Positions 27,180-36,451 are shown, counted from the first letter of the stretch. The stretch: 64,000 nucleotides of DNA from Paenalicyclobacillus macrosporangiidus (GCF_900116805.1 NZ_FPBV01000007.1:62001-126000), one strand, 5' to 3'. The notes: generated by a model from the letters alone, not told the origin. A program made the numbers and translations.

Positions 27180-29582
27180 ATGGGAAAAAAGCAGCATCAG
27201 AAGCGTGTGTTGGAATTCGAACTGGTCGGGATGGCACTGTTGACGTTGAGCGCCCTCGCCTTGGGCCGCCTCGGCCTGGTCGGGCGGTATCTCGACGTGG
27301 CCTTCATCTACCTGGCGGGATCGTGGAGCTTCCTCGTCCCGGTCTTCCTCGGCTATGCCGCCATCTACATGATGGTCCATCGTACCCCGTTCCCGTGGCA
27401 TCACCGCCACATGGGGCTGCTCATCTTGTTCATCGTCTGGCTGACCGCCATGGAGTTCGACCTGTATCAGAGCGTGGCCGCGATGTACGCCGACCATGAG
27501 GTGCCAATCTGGCAAGTCACCTTGGCGGCTGTCGACGAGATGCGGGATGTGGTCCTGGGGCGGACGCAGACCCCGTCCGCGTCCGTGCAAGCGGGGGGCG
27601 GATTGGTGGGAGCCGCCGTGTTCGCCCTGTGTCACCGTCTCTTCTCCGACCTCGGTACGGTCCTGGTGCTCTCCATGAGCGGCCTGGTCGGGGCGGCGCT
27701 GGTCACCCAACGGTCGCTGGTGGCCGGCCTGCAACAGGGGACACGTTGGATGGAGCAACGGTTGGAGGCGCTGTGGAAGGGCAGCAAGCAATACATCGAG
27801 GTGCTGTTTGGTCCGGACCCGGAGGAGCCGAAGAAGGAGGCGGGGGCCGAATCCCGCAGCGGGCCGTCAGGCCGGCGGGGGCGCCGCAAGCCCGAACTGA
27901 TTGTCGACGGCGAGGTCGTCGAGAGTGCCGGCGGATCGAAGGAGGAAGAGGAGCGCCCCATCGTCCGGGACTTTTCGGCGCAGTGGCAGAGGCGTGCGCG
28001 CGAAGGGGACGTCGTCACCGTGGAGCAGGTCGGCAATCAACTGGTGGCCCGGTTTCCCGAGCGCGCGGCGCCGGTCAAGGAGGAGGTGCGCCGCAGGTCC
28101 GCGCCGGAATCCTATCCCATCGGGGTGCCGGTCCGCGACGACCAGTACCAATTGCCGCCCCTGCAGCTCTTCGCGCTGCCCGTGATGCCCAAGGGCGGTT
28201 TCGACCACCGTGAGGCGCAGGAGAACGCCCGGAAGCTGGAGGCCACGTTCGAGAGCTTTGGCGTCCAGGCCCGGGTGCTCGAGATCAGCCGCGGGCCGGC
28301 CGTCACCCGGTATGAGATCCAACCCGCGGTCGGCGTCAAGGTCTCGCGCATTCTCAGCCTCGCCGACGACATCGCGCTGGCACTGGCGGCGCGCGACATC
28401 CGCATCGAAGCGCCGGTGCCGGGCAAACCGGTCATCGGCATCGAGGTTCCGAATGACGAGATCTCCATCGTCACGCTGCGCGAGGTGTTGGAGTCGCCCG
28501 AGTTCCAACAGGTGGACTCGAAGCTCGCCCTGGCGCTCGGCCGGGACATCTCGGGTGCGCCCATCGTCGGCGACCTGCAGAAGATGCCGCACCTGCTCGT
28601 GGCGGGCGCGACGGGGTCCGGGAAGAGCGTCTGCATCAACGGGATCATCGCGTCCATCCTCGTCAAGGCGAAGCCGCACGAGGTCAAGTTCTTGATGATT
28701 GATCCCAAGATGGTGGAATTGAGCGGCTATAACGGCATTCCGCATCTGATGGCCCCCGTGGTCACCGATCCGCGCCGGGCGGCCTACGCCCTGAAACGGG
28801 TGGTCGAGGAGATGGAAAACCGCTACAAGCTGTTCGCCGAGCGGGGCGCGCGGGACTTGGAACGGTACAACCAGATGCTGCGCGCGGACGGGGAGGACGC
28901 CCTGCCGTACATCGTCGTCATCATCGACGAGCTGGCCGATTTGATGATGGTCGCCCCGGGAGAGGTGGAGGACGCCATCTGCCGCATCGCACAGATGGCC
29001 CGGGCGGCCGGCATCCACCTGATTGTCGCCACGCAGCGGCCGTCGGTGGACGTGATCACCGGCGTCATCAAGGCCAACATCCCGAGCCGCATCGCGTTTG
29101 CGGTCTCGTCGATGGCCGACTCGCGCACCATCCTCGACGGCGGCGGTGCCGAGAAACTCCTTGGGCGCGGGGATATGCTCTACCTGCCGGTGGGTGCGTC
29201 CAAGCCGGTGCGGGTGCAGGGAGCGTACGTGTCGGAGAGCGAGATCGAACAATTGGTGGAATATGTGAAATCCCAACAGCAGGCGGTCTACACGGTGGAC
29301 CTCAACCGCGACGACGACGCTTCCGATCCTGCGTCCGCGGACGACCTGGACGAATTGTTCTTTGACGCGGTCGATCTCGTCGTCGACACGGGACAAGCTT
29401 CGGTGTCGATGATCCAGCGCCGGTTCCGGGTCGGGTACTCGCGCGCGGCGCGCATCGTGGACCAGATGGAGCAGCGTGGGGTGGTCGGGCCGTTTGAGGG
29501 CAGCAAGCCGCGCGAGGTGTTGATCACCGCGGAGGAGTGGCAGCGTTTCAAAGAGGGCATGCGCGGCGGACGCAGCCATTGA
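27180..29582 (+). CDS. spoIIIE: FtsK/SpoIIIE-type DNA translocase
   Basis: A membrane-anchored, ATP-driven DNA pump that moves the chromosome through the division septum, including into the forespore. The 800-residue protein begins with about four membrane segments (about 15-190), then a charged linker, the alpha/beta motor with Walker [15 protein letters not shown] (about 477) and Walker [14 protein letters not shown], and a C-terminal winged-helix gamma domain ([20 protein letters not shown]) that reads the orientation sequences. Its place after tepA-ylzJ equals spoIIIE of B. subtilis. No convincing ribosome site precedes ATG 27180, and an 8-bp GC hairpin (27119-27146) lies in the short gap upstream. 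Confidence 0.94.
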   Translation: MGKKQHQKRVLEFELVGMALLTLSALALGRLGLVGRYLDVAFIYLAGSWSFLVPVFLGYAAIYMMVHRTPFPWHHRHMGLLILFIVWLTAMEFDLYQSVAAMYADHEVPIWQVTLAAVDEMRDVVLGRTQTPSASVQAGGGLVGAAVFALCHRLFSDLGTVLVLSMSGLVGAALVTQRSLVAGLQQGTRWMEQRLEALWKGSKQYIEVLFGPDPEEPKKEAGAESRSGPSGRRGRRKPELIVDGEVVESAGGSKEEEERPIVRDFSAQWQRRAREGDVVTVEQVGNQLVARFPERAAPVKEEVRRRSAPESYPIGVPVRDDQYQLPPLQLFALPVMPKGGFDHREAQENARKLEATFESFGVQARVLEISRGPAVTRYEIQPAVGVKVSRILSLADDIALALAARDIRIEAPVPGKPVIGIEVPNDEISIVTLREVLESPEFQQVDSKLALALGRDISGAPIVGDLQKMPHLLVAGATGSGKSVCINGIIASILVKAKPHEVKFLMIDPKMVELSGYNGIPHLMAPVVTDPRRAAYALKRVVEEMENRYKLFAERGARDLERYNQMLRADGEDALPYIVVIIDELADLMMVAPGEVEDAICRIAQMARAAGIHLIVATQRPSVDVITGVIKANIPSRIAFAVSSMADSRTILDGGGAEKLLGRGDMLYLPVGASKPVRVQGAYVSESEIEQLVEYVKSQQQAVYTVDLNRDDDASDPASADDLDELFFDAVDLVVDTGQASVSMIQRRFRVGYSRAARIVDQMEQRGVVGPFEGSKPREVLITAEEWQRFKEGMRGGRSH

Positions 29583-29610
29583 GTCGAGGGACGGGCCGGA
29601 ATCTTCCTCG

Positions 29611-29645
29611 CCTTGGACACATAGGCTGTACCAGTCTGTCCAAGG
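29611..29645 (+). promoter_or_regulatory. Hairpin overlapping the ribosome site of the next gene
   Basis: CCTTGGACA (29611-29619) is the perfect complement of TGTCCAAGG (29637-29645). The downstream arm contains most of the AAGGAG ribosome-binding site used by the 29657 gene, so a folded leader would block initiation. Confidence 0.4.
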
Positions 29646-29656
29646 AGTCGATGACC

Positions 29657-30247
29657 ATGAGATCGTTTCGGCTGGCCGACCTCGTCCCAGCGCTGGCATG
29701 GGTGGGTATCCTCTCGGCCGTCTATGGGGTGTGCGCCAGCGGACTGGCGGCGGAGCTCGGCGGCGGGTGGACGGACTGGTCAAACGGTGCGTTGGGATCC
29801 CCCGCCGCGACGGCGGGCATGGATGTGCCCGACACCGTGGTCCAGGCGGTGGCCCGCTCCCTCGCGCCTGTGTCGGGGCTGGATGAGTTGGTGGTGCTGC
29901 CCAACGTGTCGGGCGGATACACGGTATCGGCGCAGGTCGAGCTCGGCATTGATGCGTCCGCCGCAGCGGCGGCCGAATCGCAGATGGCGAATCTCGCACA
30001 GTCGTATTTCCAGAGGGTGTACAGCGCAGGGGAGGACATCGTTGACGCCCAAGTGTATTTCATGGCCGGCGGACAGTTGGTGGGCGGCGCGGATCTCGGC
30101 CGGGACGCCTACCAAAAACTCGATGTGTCTGCCACGACCGCACCGGGCGCCTTTCTGCAGGCGGTGCAATCCCTGCCTGTCCGCACGGGAGAGGGCGCGG
30201 ACGACAGCTGGGCCCAGTTCGTCACCACCCCGCCGGAGGGAGGGTGA
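29657..30247 (+). CDS. Unknown membrane-anchored protein
   Basis: I do not recognise this 196-residue protein. It has one hydrophobic stretch near the N-terminus (LVPALAWVGILSAVYGVCASGLAA), which could be a signal peptide or an anchor, then an extracellular-type region rich in Ala, Gly, Val and Asp with no Cys cluster and no catalytic motif. A segment near the middle (AAAAAESQMANLAQSYFQRVY) should be helical. ATG 29657 is chosen at 9 bases from AAGGAG; ATG 29651 is only 3 bases from it. It follows the DNA translocase gene and ends at a hairpin shared with a convergent gene. Codon use resembles its neighbours. Confidence 0.75.
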   Translation: MRSFRLADLVPALAWVGILSAVYGVCASGLAAELGGGWTDWSNGALGSPAATAGMDVPDTVVQAVARSLAPVSGLDELVVLPNVSGGYTVSAQVELGIDASAAAAAESQMANLAQSYFQRVYSAGEDIVDAQVYFMAGGQLVGGADLGRDAYQKLDVSATTAPGAFLQAVQSLPVRTGEGADDSWAQFVTTPPEGG

Positions 30248-30307
30248 GGGAGACGCCGGAGGATCATAAAAACTGTCGGCACCGCGCCGTTCCCCAAAGG
30301 AGGCAAG

Positions 30308-30337
30308 GAAAGGGCAGCGGATTTCCGCTGCCCTTTC
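30308..30337. terminator. Bidirectional terminator
   Basis: A perfect 13-bp stem, GAAAGGGCAGCGG with CCGCTGCCCTTTC, around an ATTT loop lies between two convergent genes. The A-run and T-run at the stem ends allow termination on both strands. Confidence 0.8.
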
Positions 30338-30340
30338 GCT

Positions 30341-30682
30341 TCAACGCCTGCGCGGCGTACCCATCATATATGCCTGCACGTATCGAATATCGGCCCGGCG
30401 CACCTCCCGAACCAGAGCGCGGACAATCGGCTCGTGGCCGGTGCGCATCAAGGTCTCGACGATGGTGCTCGTGGTGAACGGTTCGTCCAGGGATTGTGCA
30501 ACATCCGGGTCTTCAGCCAGGTGGTCCAACCAGCGGTCGTCGTATCGGTCACCGCGGCGCTGTTCATAGGCGCGCCGATACAGGTCTCGCACCGTGAAGG
30601 GAAGTTCGAGCATTTGGAGGTAAAAGTCCAATTGATACAGCGCCTTCGCGACCGACAGGTGCTCTCCGCCCAAGTCTTTCAT
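30341..30682 (-). CDS. Unknown small protein
   Basis: A 113-residue, charged, probably helical and cytosolic protein that I do not recognise. It is rich in Leu, Arg, Asp and Tyr (ALYQLDFYLQMLELPFTVRD, DIRYVQAYMMGTPRRR at the end) and has no Cys, no signal peptide and no membrane segment. The longer open frame upstream is a shadow; ATG 30682 was chosen because an AAGGGGTGGGG stretch precedes it and a plausible promoter lies just upstream. It is divergent from the lipoprotein gene and convergent with the 29657 gene. Confidence 0.65.
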   Translation of the reverse strand: MKDLGGEHLSVAKALYQLDFYLQMLELPFTVRDLYRRAYEQRRGDRYDDRWLDHLAEDPDVAQSLDEPFTTSTIVETLMRTGHEPIVRALVREVRRADIRYVQAYMMGTPRRR

Positions 30683-30704
30683 CGGTTCCCCACCCCTTGC
30701 CGTT

Positions 30705-30733
30705 ATTATCGGCGCTTTCTGGAGGAAAGGCAA
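30705..30733 (-). promoter_or_regulatory. Candidate promoter of the minus-strand small gene
   Basis: On the minus strand, TTGCCT (30733-30728) and GATAAT (30710-30705) with a 17-base spacer, about 20 bases before the start codon. The -35 lies next to the plus-strand promoter of the lipoprotein gene. Confidence 0.45.
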
Positions 30734-30753
30734 GTCCGTTGTGAACGAGTCCA

Positions 30754-30762
30754 TGTTACAAT
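30754..30762 (+). promoter_or_regulatory. Extended -10 for the lipoprotein gene
   Basis: TGTTACAAT (30754-30762) is an extended -10 element, with no good -35 at 17 bases. It lies 62 bases before the TTG start and faces away from the minus-strand promoter. Confidence 0.35.
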
Positions 30763-30823
30763 AGAAGCGACGAACCGGGTGAGCCCGAGCGCTCCCCCGC
30801 CACACAGAACAGGAGACGCGATC

Positions 30824-31834
30824 TTGCTGGATGCACACATGTGGAAGCGGTGGGTCCTGGCGCTTGCCGCCTGTTTCGGTGTGTCCGCGTGCGGGGCGCC
30901 CGACCTCGCCAGCATGCGCCCCATGCACGAGAAGGCGGCCGCCGAAGTGGTGGTGGTCGGGAAGCCCCCGCACTGGTCGGACGCAGATCTCAATCCGGTA
31001 TGGACGACACCAGGGCTTGTCACACAAGTGGCGCGTGTCTCGTCTGGATCTTTGCGGCACACGCTCGACCAGGTCCTGAACCAGGCGCACGTGGGCTTGG
31101 TCATGGTGGTTGATCCCGATGGCCCCTCCGAGGAGACGCGGTCGGAGGCAGGTGGCCATTCGGACGTGCGCTTTGAATGGGTGGGAGGCGTTCCCCAAAC
31201 GGCCCCCGGCGATCACGTGGCACAGGTTGTGGTTGACCTCACAGATGCGGCCTACAGCTTGGGATGGACTGCCGGGCAGTTGGCGGCGTTCCAGCCCGTG
31301 GCCACCGTGGGTTGGGTCGCGGATGGGTCCGCCGCGGTGGGCAAAGAGGCCATCACCGCCGCCTTGGCCGGGCTGTACGGCGCCAACACCACCGTACAGC
31401 TGAGACCGGTCATGGCCCTCACTGCGACGGACCCGTCGGCCTCGCCTGCATCCCTGCCAAAGGTCGTTGTGACGCCGAGGCCTCTGACACCCGCCGAGTG
31501 GTCCACGCTTCGCGCCCAGGGAACCTTGGTGCTGTCCCTCTGTCCGCAACCAGGCTTGTCCGGCGTGGCCGGCGTCCCGGCGGCCCCAGGAGCGGCGTCC
31601 ATCGCCAGTGACTTGTCGGCTTACGCAAGCGGACACTGGCAGGGCGGCGTGCGCTCGGTCAGGCAGTCCCCATTCACAACACTCGATCCCAACCTGGTCC
31701 CCGCAGGGGTGCAGGCGTCGGTCAGCGGCGTGGAAATGTCCTTGGAGGCGGGTTCCCTCAATCCGACCGCGGCATGGGGGCAGTTGCCTGTCCAACTCCG
31801 CGCCCAGTGGGCCGCCGTGGTCGGGATCGCATGA
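30824..31834 (+). CDS. Lipoprotein, possibly BMP/Med-like
   Basis: An exported lipoprotein of 336 residues. The signal sequence MWKRWVLALAACFGVSACG ends in the lipobox VSAC, so Cys becomes the lipidated N-terminus. The mature part has an alternating alpha/beta pattern, and the segment YSLGWTAGQLAAF followed by VATVGWVADG resembles the domain of BMP-family substrate-binding lipoproteins, to which B. subtilis Med belongs; this match is by eye and uncertain. TTG 30824 is taken as start because AGGAG lies 8 bases upstream; ATG 30839 is the alternative. The large frame running upstream to 30434 is antisense to the small minus-strand gene and is rejected. Confidence 0.7.
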   Translation: MLDAHMWKRWVLALAACFGVSACGAPDLASMRPMHEKAAAEVVVVGKPPHWSDADLNPVWTTPGLVTQVARVSSGSLRHTLDQVLNQAHVGLVMVVDPDGPSEETRSEAGGHSDVRFEWVGGVPQTAPGDHVAQVVVDLTDAAYSLGWTAGQLAAFQPVATVGWVADGSAAVGKEAITAALAGLYGANTTVQLRPVMALTATDPSASPASLPKVVVTPRPLTPAEWSTLRAQGTLVLSLCPQPGLSGVAGVPAAPGAASIASDLSAYASGHWQGGVRSVRQSPFTTLDPNLVPAGVQASVSGVEMSLEAGSLNPTAAWGQLPVQLRAQWAAVVGIA

Positions 31835-31846
31835 AGCGGTCTGTGG

Positions 31847-32677
31847 TTGGAAAACTATTGGAAAGGGGCCGTGGCGCGTTTGGTGCCGGAGGCAGACGGG
31901 CAACCGTGCATCGAGGTGTATTTCCAATACCACATCAAGCGGGACAGGCCCGGTTTGCTCGGGGACATCGCGTCGCTGCTCGGGATGTTGGGATTCAACA
32001 TCCTGCAGCTCGGCGGTGTGTCAGAGTATGGCCGTGGCTTCCTGCTCCGCACGCAGCGTCCGGAGAGCATTGACGTATTGCGCACGATGCTCCAGTTGAT
32101 GGACGACGTCGACCTGGCGGTGTTGCGCACGCCGACCTTGCGGGATCGCATGGCGCTGCGGCACGGCCGGATCATCGAACGCAGCGACACGGAGGCACGG
32201 ACGTACCGGTTCGTGCGCGATGAGCTGGGCATCCTCGTCGACTTCCTGGGGGAGCTGTTGAAACGCCCCGGCCGCCAGGTCATCGGGGTACGGGGACAAC
32301 CCCGCGTGGGCAAGACGGAATCGATTGTCGCCGCCAGCGTGTACGCCAACAAGCGGTGGACATTCATCTCGTCGACGCTGCTGCGGCAGACGATGCTTCG
32401 CGAGTTGGGGCACGACGAGTTGATGTCGGACCAATTCGTGTACATCATCGACGGCGCGGTGTCCACCTTGCGCGGGGACGAACGCCACCTGGCGCTGGTC
32501 GACGAGGTGATGGGGCTCCCGGCTCCGATTGTCATCGAACACCCGGACATCTTCGTACGCCATTCCCACTTTGGGTGGAATGTGTTCGACCTGCTGATAG
32601 AGTTGCGACGGTACCCCGACGAAGTGATCCAGTATGAGGCGTATGAACAGGAGGCGGCGCGCTGGAACGGGGAGTGA
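31847..32677 (+). CDS. ymfK: YmfK-family protein (DUF3388), ACT-like plus P-loop-like
   Basis: A conserved protein of unknown function found upstream of rodZ in Bacillales. The 276-residue product begins with an ACT-like fold (HIKRDRPGLLGDIASLLGML, about 29-48), then RMALRHGRIIERSDTEARTY, and carries a nucleotide-binding-type loop GVRGQPRVGKTESIVAAS (about 147-164) and VIEHPDIFVRHSHF. The gene order ymfK-rodZ-pgsA-cinA-recA is that of B. subtilis. The start is uncertain: TTG 31847 has only a weak ribosome site, and GTG 31871 is another option. The function cannot be read from the sequence. Confidence 0.82.
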   Translation: MENYWKGAVARLVPEADGQPCIEVYFQYHIKRDRPGLLGDIASLLGMLGFNILQLGGVSEYGRGFLLRTQRPESIDVLRTMLQLMDDVDLAVLRTPTLRDRMALRHGRIIERSDTEARTYRFVRDELGILVDFLGELLKRPGRQVIGVRGQPRVGKTESIVAASVYANKRWTFISSTLLRQTMLRELGHDELMSDQFVYIIDGAVSTLRGDERHLALVDEVMGLPAPIVIEHPDIFVRHSHFGWNVFDLLIELRRYPDEVIQYEAYEQEAARWNGE

Positions 32678-32724
32678 CGGGCTGCCGCACGGATCGGCCA
32701 TTTTGAAAACAGGAGGGTTGCGGA

Positions 32725-33873
32725 ATGCGCGACTTGCGTGCTTTGGGCGTCCAGCTGCGGGAGCAGCGACTCCGCCTGGGCATCGGGCTGGACGAACTGC
32801 AGGCGGCCACGAAGATTCGCAAACGGTATCTGGAGGCGCTCGAATCCGGCGATTGGAGCATTCTCCCTGGCGATGTGTATGCGCGCGGATTTGTGCGCAG
32901 CTACGCGGAAGCGGTGGGATTGGACGGGCGGCAGCTCTTGGAGGCGTATGTCGATGGCCCTGCGGAGGAACCGTCCGCCGATCCCGAGTCATCCTTGACC
33001 CACGACTCGCCCGTCGATTCCCCGTCCCAGCGTCCCGACGTCCCGCCTTTCCATGCGGGCGCGGAGTCGGAGGGAGAATGGCGTCCTCTCCGGGGGACGC
33101 AGGAACCGTCCGAGAACAAGTCCGCGCGGGGTGTCCCGACTGCGGAGGGAGGCCGTGGCCGACATGTGCCGAACCCCACGCCGTCCCGGCCGAGGGTTTC
33201 AGACCCGCGGCCTGCCGCCCGCAGCCTTCATGCGGAACGGCGGGGCCGCGGCCGGGCCCGCGCGCACCGCGGCGGATGGGGATGGAACGCCGCAGGACAG
33301 GCGGCGGCGGTGGTGGCCGTGCTCGCCGGCCTGGCGGGAGCATGGTGGTATTTGGAGAGGCCCGGGCGCGGTGCCGCCGGTGCCGGGGGGAACGAGACAG
33401 CGGTGCGCGAGGGATGGACCTCCGGAGTGGGCGGAAATGCAGTCCAAAACGGGGCCGCACCGGCCGGCAATCCGGCGAGCAACACGGCGGCTGGCAGCGG
33501 CTCGGACAACACGGCGGGGAATGCGGCGAACGGCACCGGCGGAGAGACGGCCGGACAACCGGGGCTGCGCGTGGTCAGCCAAACGTTCAGCAACCACCAA
33601 CAGACGTACGTGGTCAGCACGACAGGGCCGATGGTCGCCCAGTTGACGGCCAGCACGGGGGCGTGTTGGGTGCGCGCCACGGTGGATGGACAGGTGGTGG
33701 ACCCGAGCGACACCATCCCGGTGGGACAGTCGCGGACTTGGCAAGGGTCACAGCAGATCCGCATTCGGGTCGGATTCGTGCCGGGCGTGACGTTGACGCT
33801 CAACGGGCAGCCGTTGGCGCTGCCTGACACGAAGGACGCCATCGACGTCGTCATCGTCCGGGGACAGGACTGA
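32725..33873 (+). CDS. rodZ: Cell-shape protein RodZ (YmfM)
   Basis: RodZ links MreB filaments to the membrane in the elongation machinery. The 382-residue protein has the cytoplasmic helix-turn-helix domain (LGVQLREQRLRLGIGLDELQ to YARGFVRSYAEAVGLD, about 5-72), a long polar basic linker, one transmembrane segment (GQAAAVVAVLAGLAGAWWYL, about 191-211), an external low-complexity Gly/Asn/Ala linker, and a C-terminal beta-rich DUF4115 domain (about 285-382). The AGGAGGG ribosome site is 7 bases or so before the ATG. Type II topology is expected. Confidence 0.92.
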   Translation: MRDLRALGVQLREQRLRLGIGLDELQAATKIRKRYLEALESGDWSILPGDVYARGFVRSYAEAVGLDGRQLLEAYVDGPAEEPSADPESSLTHDSPVDSPSQRPDVPPFHAGAESEGEWRPLRGTQEPSENKSARGVPTAEGGRGRHVPNPTPSRPRVSDPRPAARSLHAERRGRGRARAHRGGWGWNAAGQAAAVVAVLAGLAGAWWYLERPGRGAAGAGGNETAVREGWTSGVGGNAVQNGAAPAGNPASNTAAGSGSDNTAGNAANGTGGETAGQPGLRVVSQTFSNHQQTYVVSTTGPMVAQLTASTGACWVRATVDGQVVDPSDTIPVGQSRTWQGSQQIRIRVGFVPGVTLTLNGQPLALPDTKDAIDVVIVRGQD

Positions 33874-33918
33874 CCCGAAGGCATCGCGATGAAGGTACTG
33901 GCTTGAGGAGGTTGTGCA

Positions 33919-34416
33919 ATGGCGAAGGAAGCTTCCTTCGATGTTGTCTCGGAGGTCGACCTGCAGGAGGTGCAGAACGCGGTCCAGCAGGCTCTCAAGG
34001 AGATCTCGACACGGTTTGATTTCAAGGGGAGCAAAAGCGACATCGAGTTCGACGGAAAGGGCGTGATCACGCTTCTGTCCGACGACGAGTACAAGCTGAA
34101 CGCGCTGCGGGATGTCTTGGAATCCAAGCTGGTCAAGCGCGGCGTGTCTCTGAAGGCGCTGCGGCCCGGCAAGATAGAGCCGGCCGCGGGCGGGACGGTG
34201 CGCCAGGCGGTGCGGCTGCAGCAGGGCATCGAGCAGGACGTCGCGAAGCAGATCACGAAGCTGGTGAAGGATACAAAATTGAAGGTTCAGGTGTCCATCC
34301 AGGGCGACCAGCTGCGCGTCTCCGGCAAGAGCCGGGACGACCTCCAGGCGGTCATCCGGACGCTGCGCGACGCCGACCTCCCCGTGCCGCTGCAGTTCAC
34401 CAACTACCGCGGCTGA
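33919..34416 (+). CDS. YajQ-family nucleotide/RNA-binding protein (UPF0234)
   Basis: A 165-residue protein of two ferredoxin-like repeats. It begins [20 protein letters not shown] and shows [16 protein letters not shown], the family signature, and the terminal [14 protein letters not shown]. Some YajQ proteins bind cyclic di-GMP and act as regulators; others are linked to RNA or temperature stress. Nothing here distinguishes these options. GAGGAGG precedes the ATG, and the gene follows rodZ by 45 bases. A strong promoter for pgsA begins right after its stop. Confidence 0.93.
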   Translation: MAKEASFDVVSEVDLQEVQNAVQQALKEISTRFDFKGSKSDIEFDGKGVITLLSDDEYKLNALRDVLESKLVKRGVSLKALRPGKIEPAAGGTVRQAVRLQQGIEQDVAKQITKLVKDTKLKVQVSIQGDQLRVSGKSRDDLQAVIRTLRDADLPVPLQFTNYRG

Positions 34417-34427
34417 GGCGTTCGGCT

Positions 34428-34457
34428 TTGACATGGGTTTTCCAGGTGGGCTATACT
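34428..34457 (+). promoter_or_regulatory. Sigma-A promoter of pgsA-cinA
   Basis: A perfect TTGACA (34428-34433) and TATACT (34452-34457) with an 18-base spacer. The leader to pgsA is about 80 bases. Confidence 0.75.
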
Positions 34458-34545
34458 GTGGGGGATTCGGACTCGGCGGCAGCAGGATGAACGGCGTGGG
34501 TGGCCGCGAATCTCCGATCTCTTCGCCGAATGAGGAGTGTTCTCG

Positions 34546-35124
34546 TTGAATCTGGCTAACCGCATCACGCTAGCCAGAATTTTCTTGGTTCCTGTGGTGG
34601 TGTTCACGCTGCTGGTGCGTTTCAATTTTTGGACCGTCACCATCAACCACCGGACCACCACCGGCAGCGAGATGATTGCGGCGCTGGTGTTCATCATCGC
34701 CGCGACCACCGACGGGCTGGACGGGTACATCGCGCGCAAGCGGAAACTGGTGACCAACTTCGGTAAATTCCTCGATCCGCTGGCCGACAAACTCCTGATC
34801 TCCGCAGTGCTCATCAGCCTGGTGGAGATGCAGCGGCTGTCGGCATGGGTGGCCATCCTCATCATCAGCCGCGAGTTCGCCGTCACCGGGTTGCGCCTGG
34901 TGGCCGCGGCGGAAGGCATCGTGATTGCCGCCAGCCGTCTTGCGAAATGGAAGACGGCCACGCAGGTGGTCGCGATGGTCGCGTTGATCATCAACAACTT
35001 CCCCTTCTCTGTCATCGGGTTTCCGTTCGACACGCTGGCCGTGTATGCGATGGTGATCATGACCCTCGCGTCCGGGGTCGATTACTTCGTCAAAAACAAG
35101 CACGTCATTCAGATGGACGCCTGA
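34546..35124 (+). CDS. pgsA: CDP-diacylglycerol-glycerol-3-phosphate phosphatidyltransferase
   Basis: A membrane enzyme making phosphatidylglycerol phosphate, the precursor of phosphatidylglycerol and cardiolipin. The 192-residue protein has several membrane helices and the CDP-alcohol phosphotransferase signature, here TTDGLDGYIARKRKLVTNFG with the closing FLDPLADKLL (D-x2-D-G-x2-A-R...G-x3-D-x3-D). TTG 34546 is chosen as start since TGAGGAG (34531-34537) is 8 bases upstream and MNLANRITLARIFLVPVV is the family's usual N-terminus; GTG 34537 lies within the ribosome site. Confidence 0.95.
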   Translation: MNLANRITLARIFLVPVVVFTLLVRFNFWTVTINHRTTTGSEMIAALVFIIAATTDGLDGYIARKRKLVTNFGKFLDPLADKLLISAVLISLVEMQRLSAWVAILIISREFAVTGLRLVAAAEGIVIAASRLAKWKTATQVVAMVALIINNFPFSVIGFPFDTLAVYAMVIMTLASGVDYFVKNKHVIQMDA

Positions 35125-35158
35125 CGGCGTCCCTGGATGCCAGGGGAGCGGTGTGAAG

Positions 35159-36430
35159 ATGAGCGAATCTTGCCGGGGTGAGCACCTGGCCGTGGGGACG
35201 GAGATCCTGCTCGGCCAAATCGCCAACAGCCATGCCCGTACGGTGTCGTTGGAGTTTGCGAACAACGGCTTTTTTATTTATCACCACAGCGCGGTGGGCG
35301 ACAACATGGGCCGCATCGTCGAAGCCTTCCGCGTCGCCGCATCGCGATCGAATGTCGTCGTGGTCACCGGCGGACTCGGTCCGACCGCCGACGATCTGAC
35401 CAAGGAGGCGCTGGCGCAATTTCTCGGCCGCAGGCTGGTGATGTCGGAGGAGGCGCTGCGCCAGATTGAGGCGTACTTCCGGTCCAGGCAGCGCAAGATG
35501 CCGGAGCAAAACCGCAAGCAGGCCCTGTGCATCGAGGGCGGAGAGATGATTGCGAATCCGAACGGGACCGCGCCCGGGTTGTACATCGAGGCGGGTGGCG
35601 TGCACTATTTCCTGCTCCCCGGGCCGCCGCTCGAGATGGTGCCGATGTTGCGCAACGAGGTCTTGCCCCGGCTGCGCCGTCTGTTTCCCCACGAGCAGGT
35701 GCTCGTCTCCCGCGTGCTGCACTTCTGCGGCATCGGCGAATCGGATGTGGACGAACAGATTCCGCACCTGCTGGCGCAGGCCAATCCGACCGTGGCTCCC
35801 CTGGCGGGAGAGGGCGAGATGCTGTTGCGCATCACCGCCAGCGCGCCGGACGAGGCGGCGGCCCGCGCGCGCATTGCGGAGGTCGAGACCGAGCTTCGGC
35901 AGCGGTTCTCCCGGTACATCTACGGGGTCGACGACGAGTCCCTGCCGTCCGTCGTCGGCAAGCTGTTGCGGACGCGCGGCGAGACGCTGGCGGTGGCGGA
36001 AAGTTGCACGGGCGGCGGTCTTTCCTCTATGATCACGGGAGTGCCCGGCAGCTCGGCATACTACCTCGGCGGCGTGGTGGCCTACCACAACCGGGTGAAG
36101 GAACAGGTCTTGGGCGTCCCCGCGGCGACGCTGGCCGAGTTCGGCGCGGTCTCGGAGCAGACGGCGCGTGCCATGGCCGAGGGCGTCCGGCGATTGTTCG
36201 GCGCCGACTGGGGCATGGCCACCACCGGGATCGCAGGGCCGGACGGCGGGACACCGGAGAAGCCGGTGGGGTTGGTGTATGTGGCGGTGGCAGGTGCCGG
36301 CGGGACGCAGGTGTACCGCCTGCAGCTGCGCGGTTCCCGCGAACAGATTCGCCTGCGCGCGAGCAAGCAGGTGTTGTGGCGGATGTGGCAGGCGTTGGCC
36401 GGCTACGAACCGCGCGCGGGCGCGAATTGA
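35159..36430 (+). CDS. cinA: CinA-family competence/damage-inducible protein
   Basis: A two-domain protein of 423 residues: an N-terminal MoCF-like domain (LAVGTEILLGQIANSHA, VVVTGGLGPTADDLTKEAL, PNGTAPGLYIE) and a C-terminal nicotinamide-mononucleotide deamidase domain (AVAESCTGGGLSSMITGVPG, TTGIAGPDGGTPEKPVG). CinA proteins are implicated in NMN recycling, and in some species in competence. ATG 35159, 10 bases after GGGGAG, is preferred to GTG 35153. cinA precedes recA in many Firmicutes; here a DEAD-box helicase gene lies in between. Confidence 0.94.
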   Translation: MSESCRGEHLAVGTEILLGQIANSHARTVSLEFANNGFFIYHHSAVGDNMGRIVEAFRVAASRSNVVVVTGGLGPTADDLTKEALAQFLGRRLVMSEEALRQIEAYFRSRQRKMPEQNRKQALCIEGGEMIANPNGTAPGLYIEAGGVHYFLLPGPPLEMVPMLRNEVLPRLRRLFPHEQVLVSRVLHFCGIGESDVDEQIPHLLAQANPTVAPLAGEGEMLLRITASAPDEAAARARIAEVETELRQRFSRYIYGVDDESLPSVVGKLLRTRGETLAVAESCTGGGLSSMITGVPGSSAYYLGGVVAYHNRVKEQVLGVPAATLAEFGAVSEQTARAMAEGVRRLFGADWGMATTGIAGPDGGTPEKPVGLVYVAVAGAGGTQVYRLQLRGSREQIRLRASKQVLWRMWQALAGYEPRAGAN

Positions 36431-36451
36431 ATGGAATGGACAGGTGACAGC

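Noticed and set aside
30434-30823. N-terminal extension of the lipoprotein gene
   Set aside because: It lies antisense to the small minus-strand gene and across both promoters, and the signal peptide with lipobox begins near 30839.
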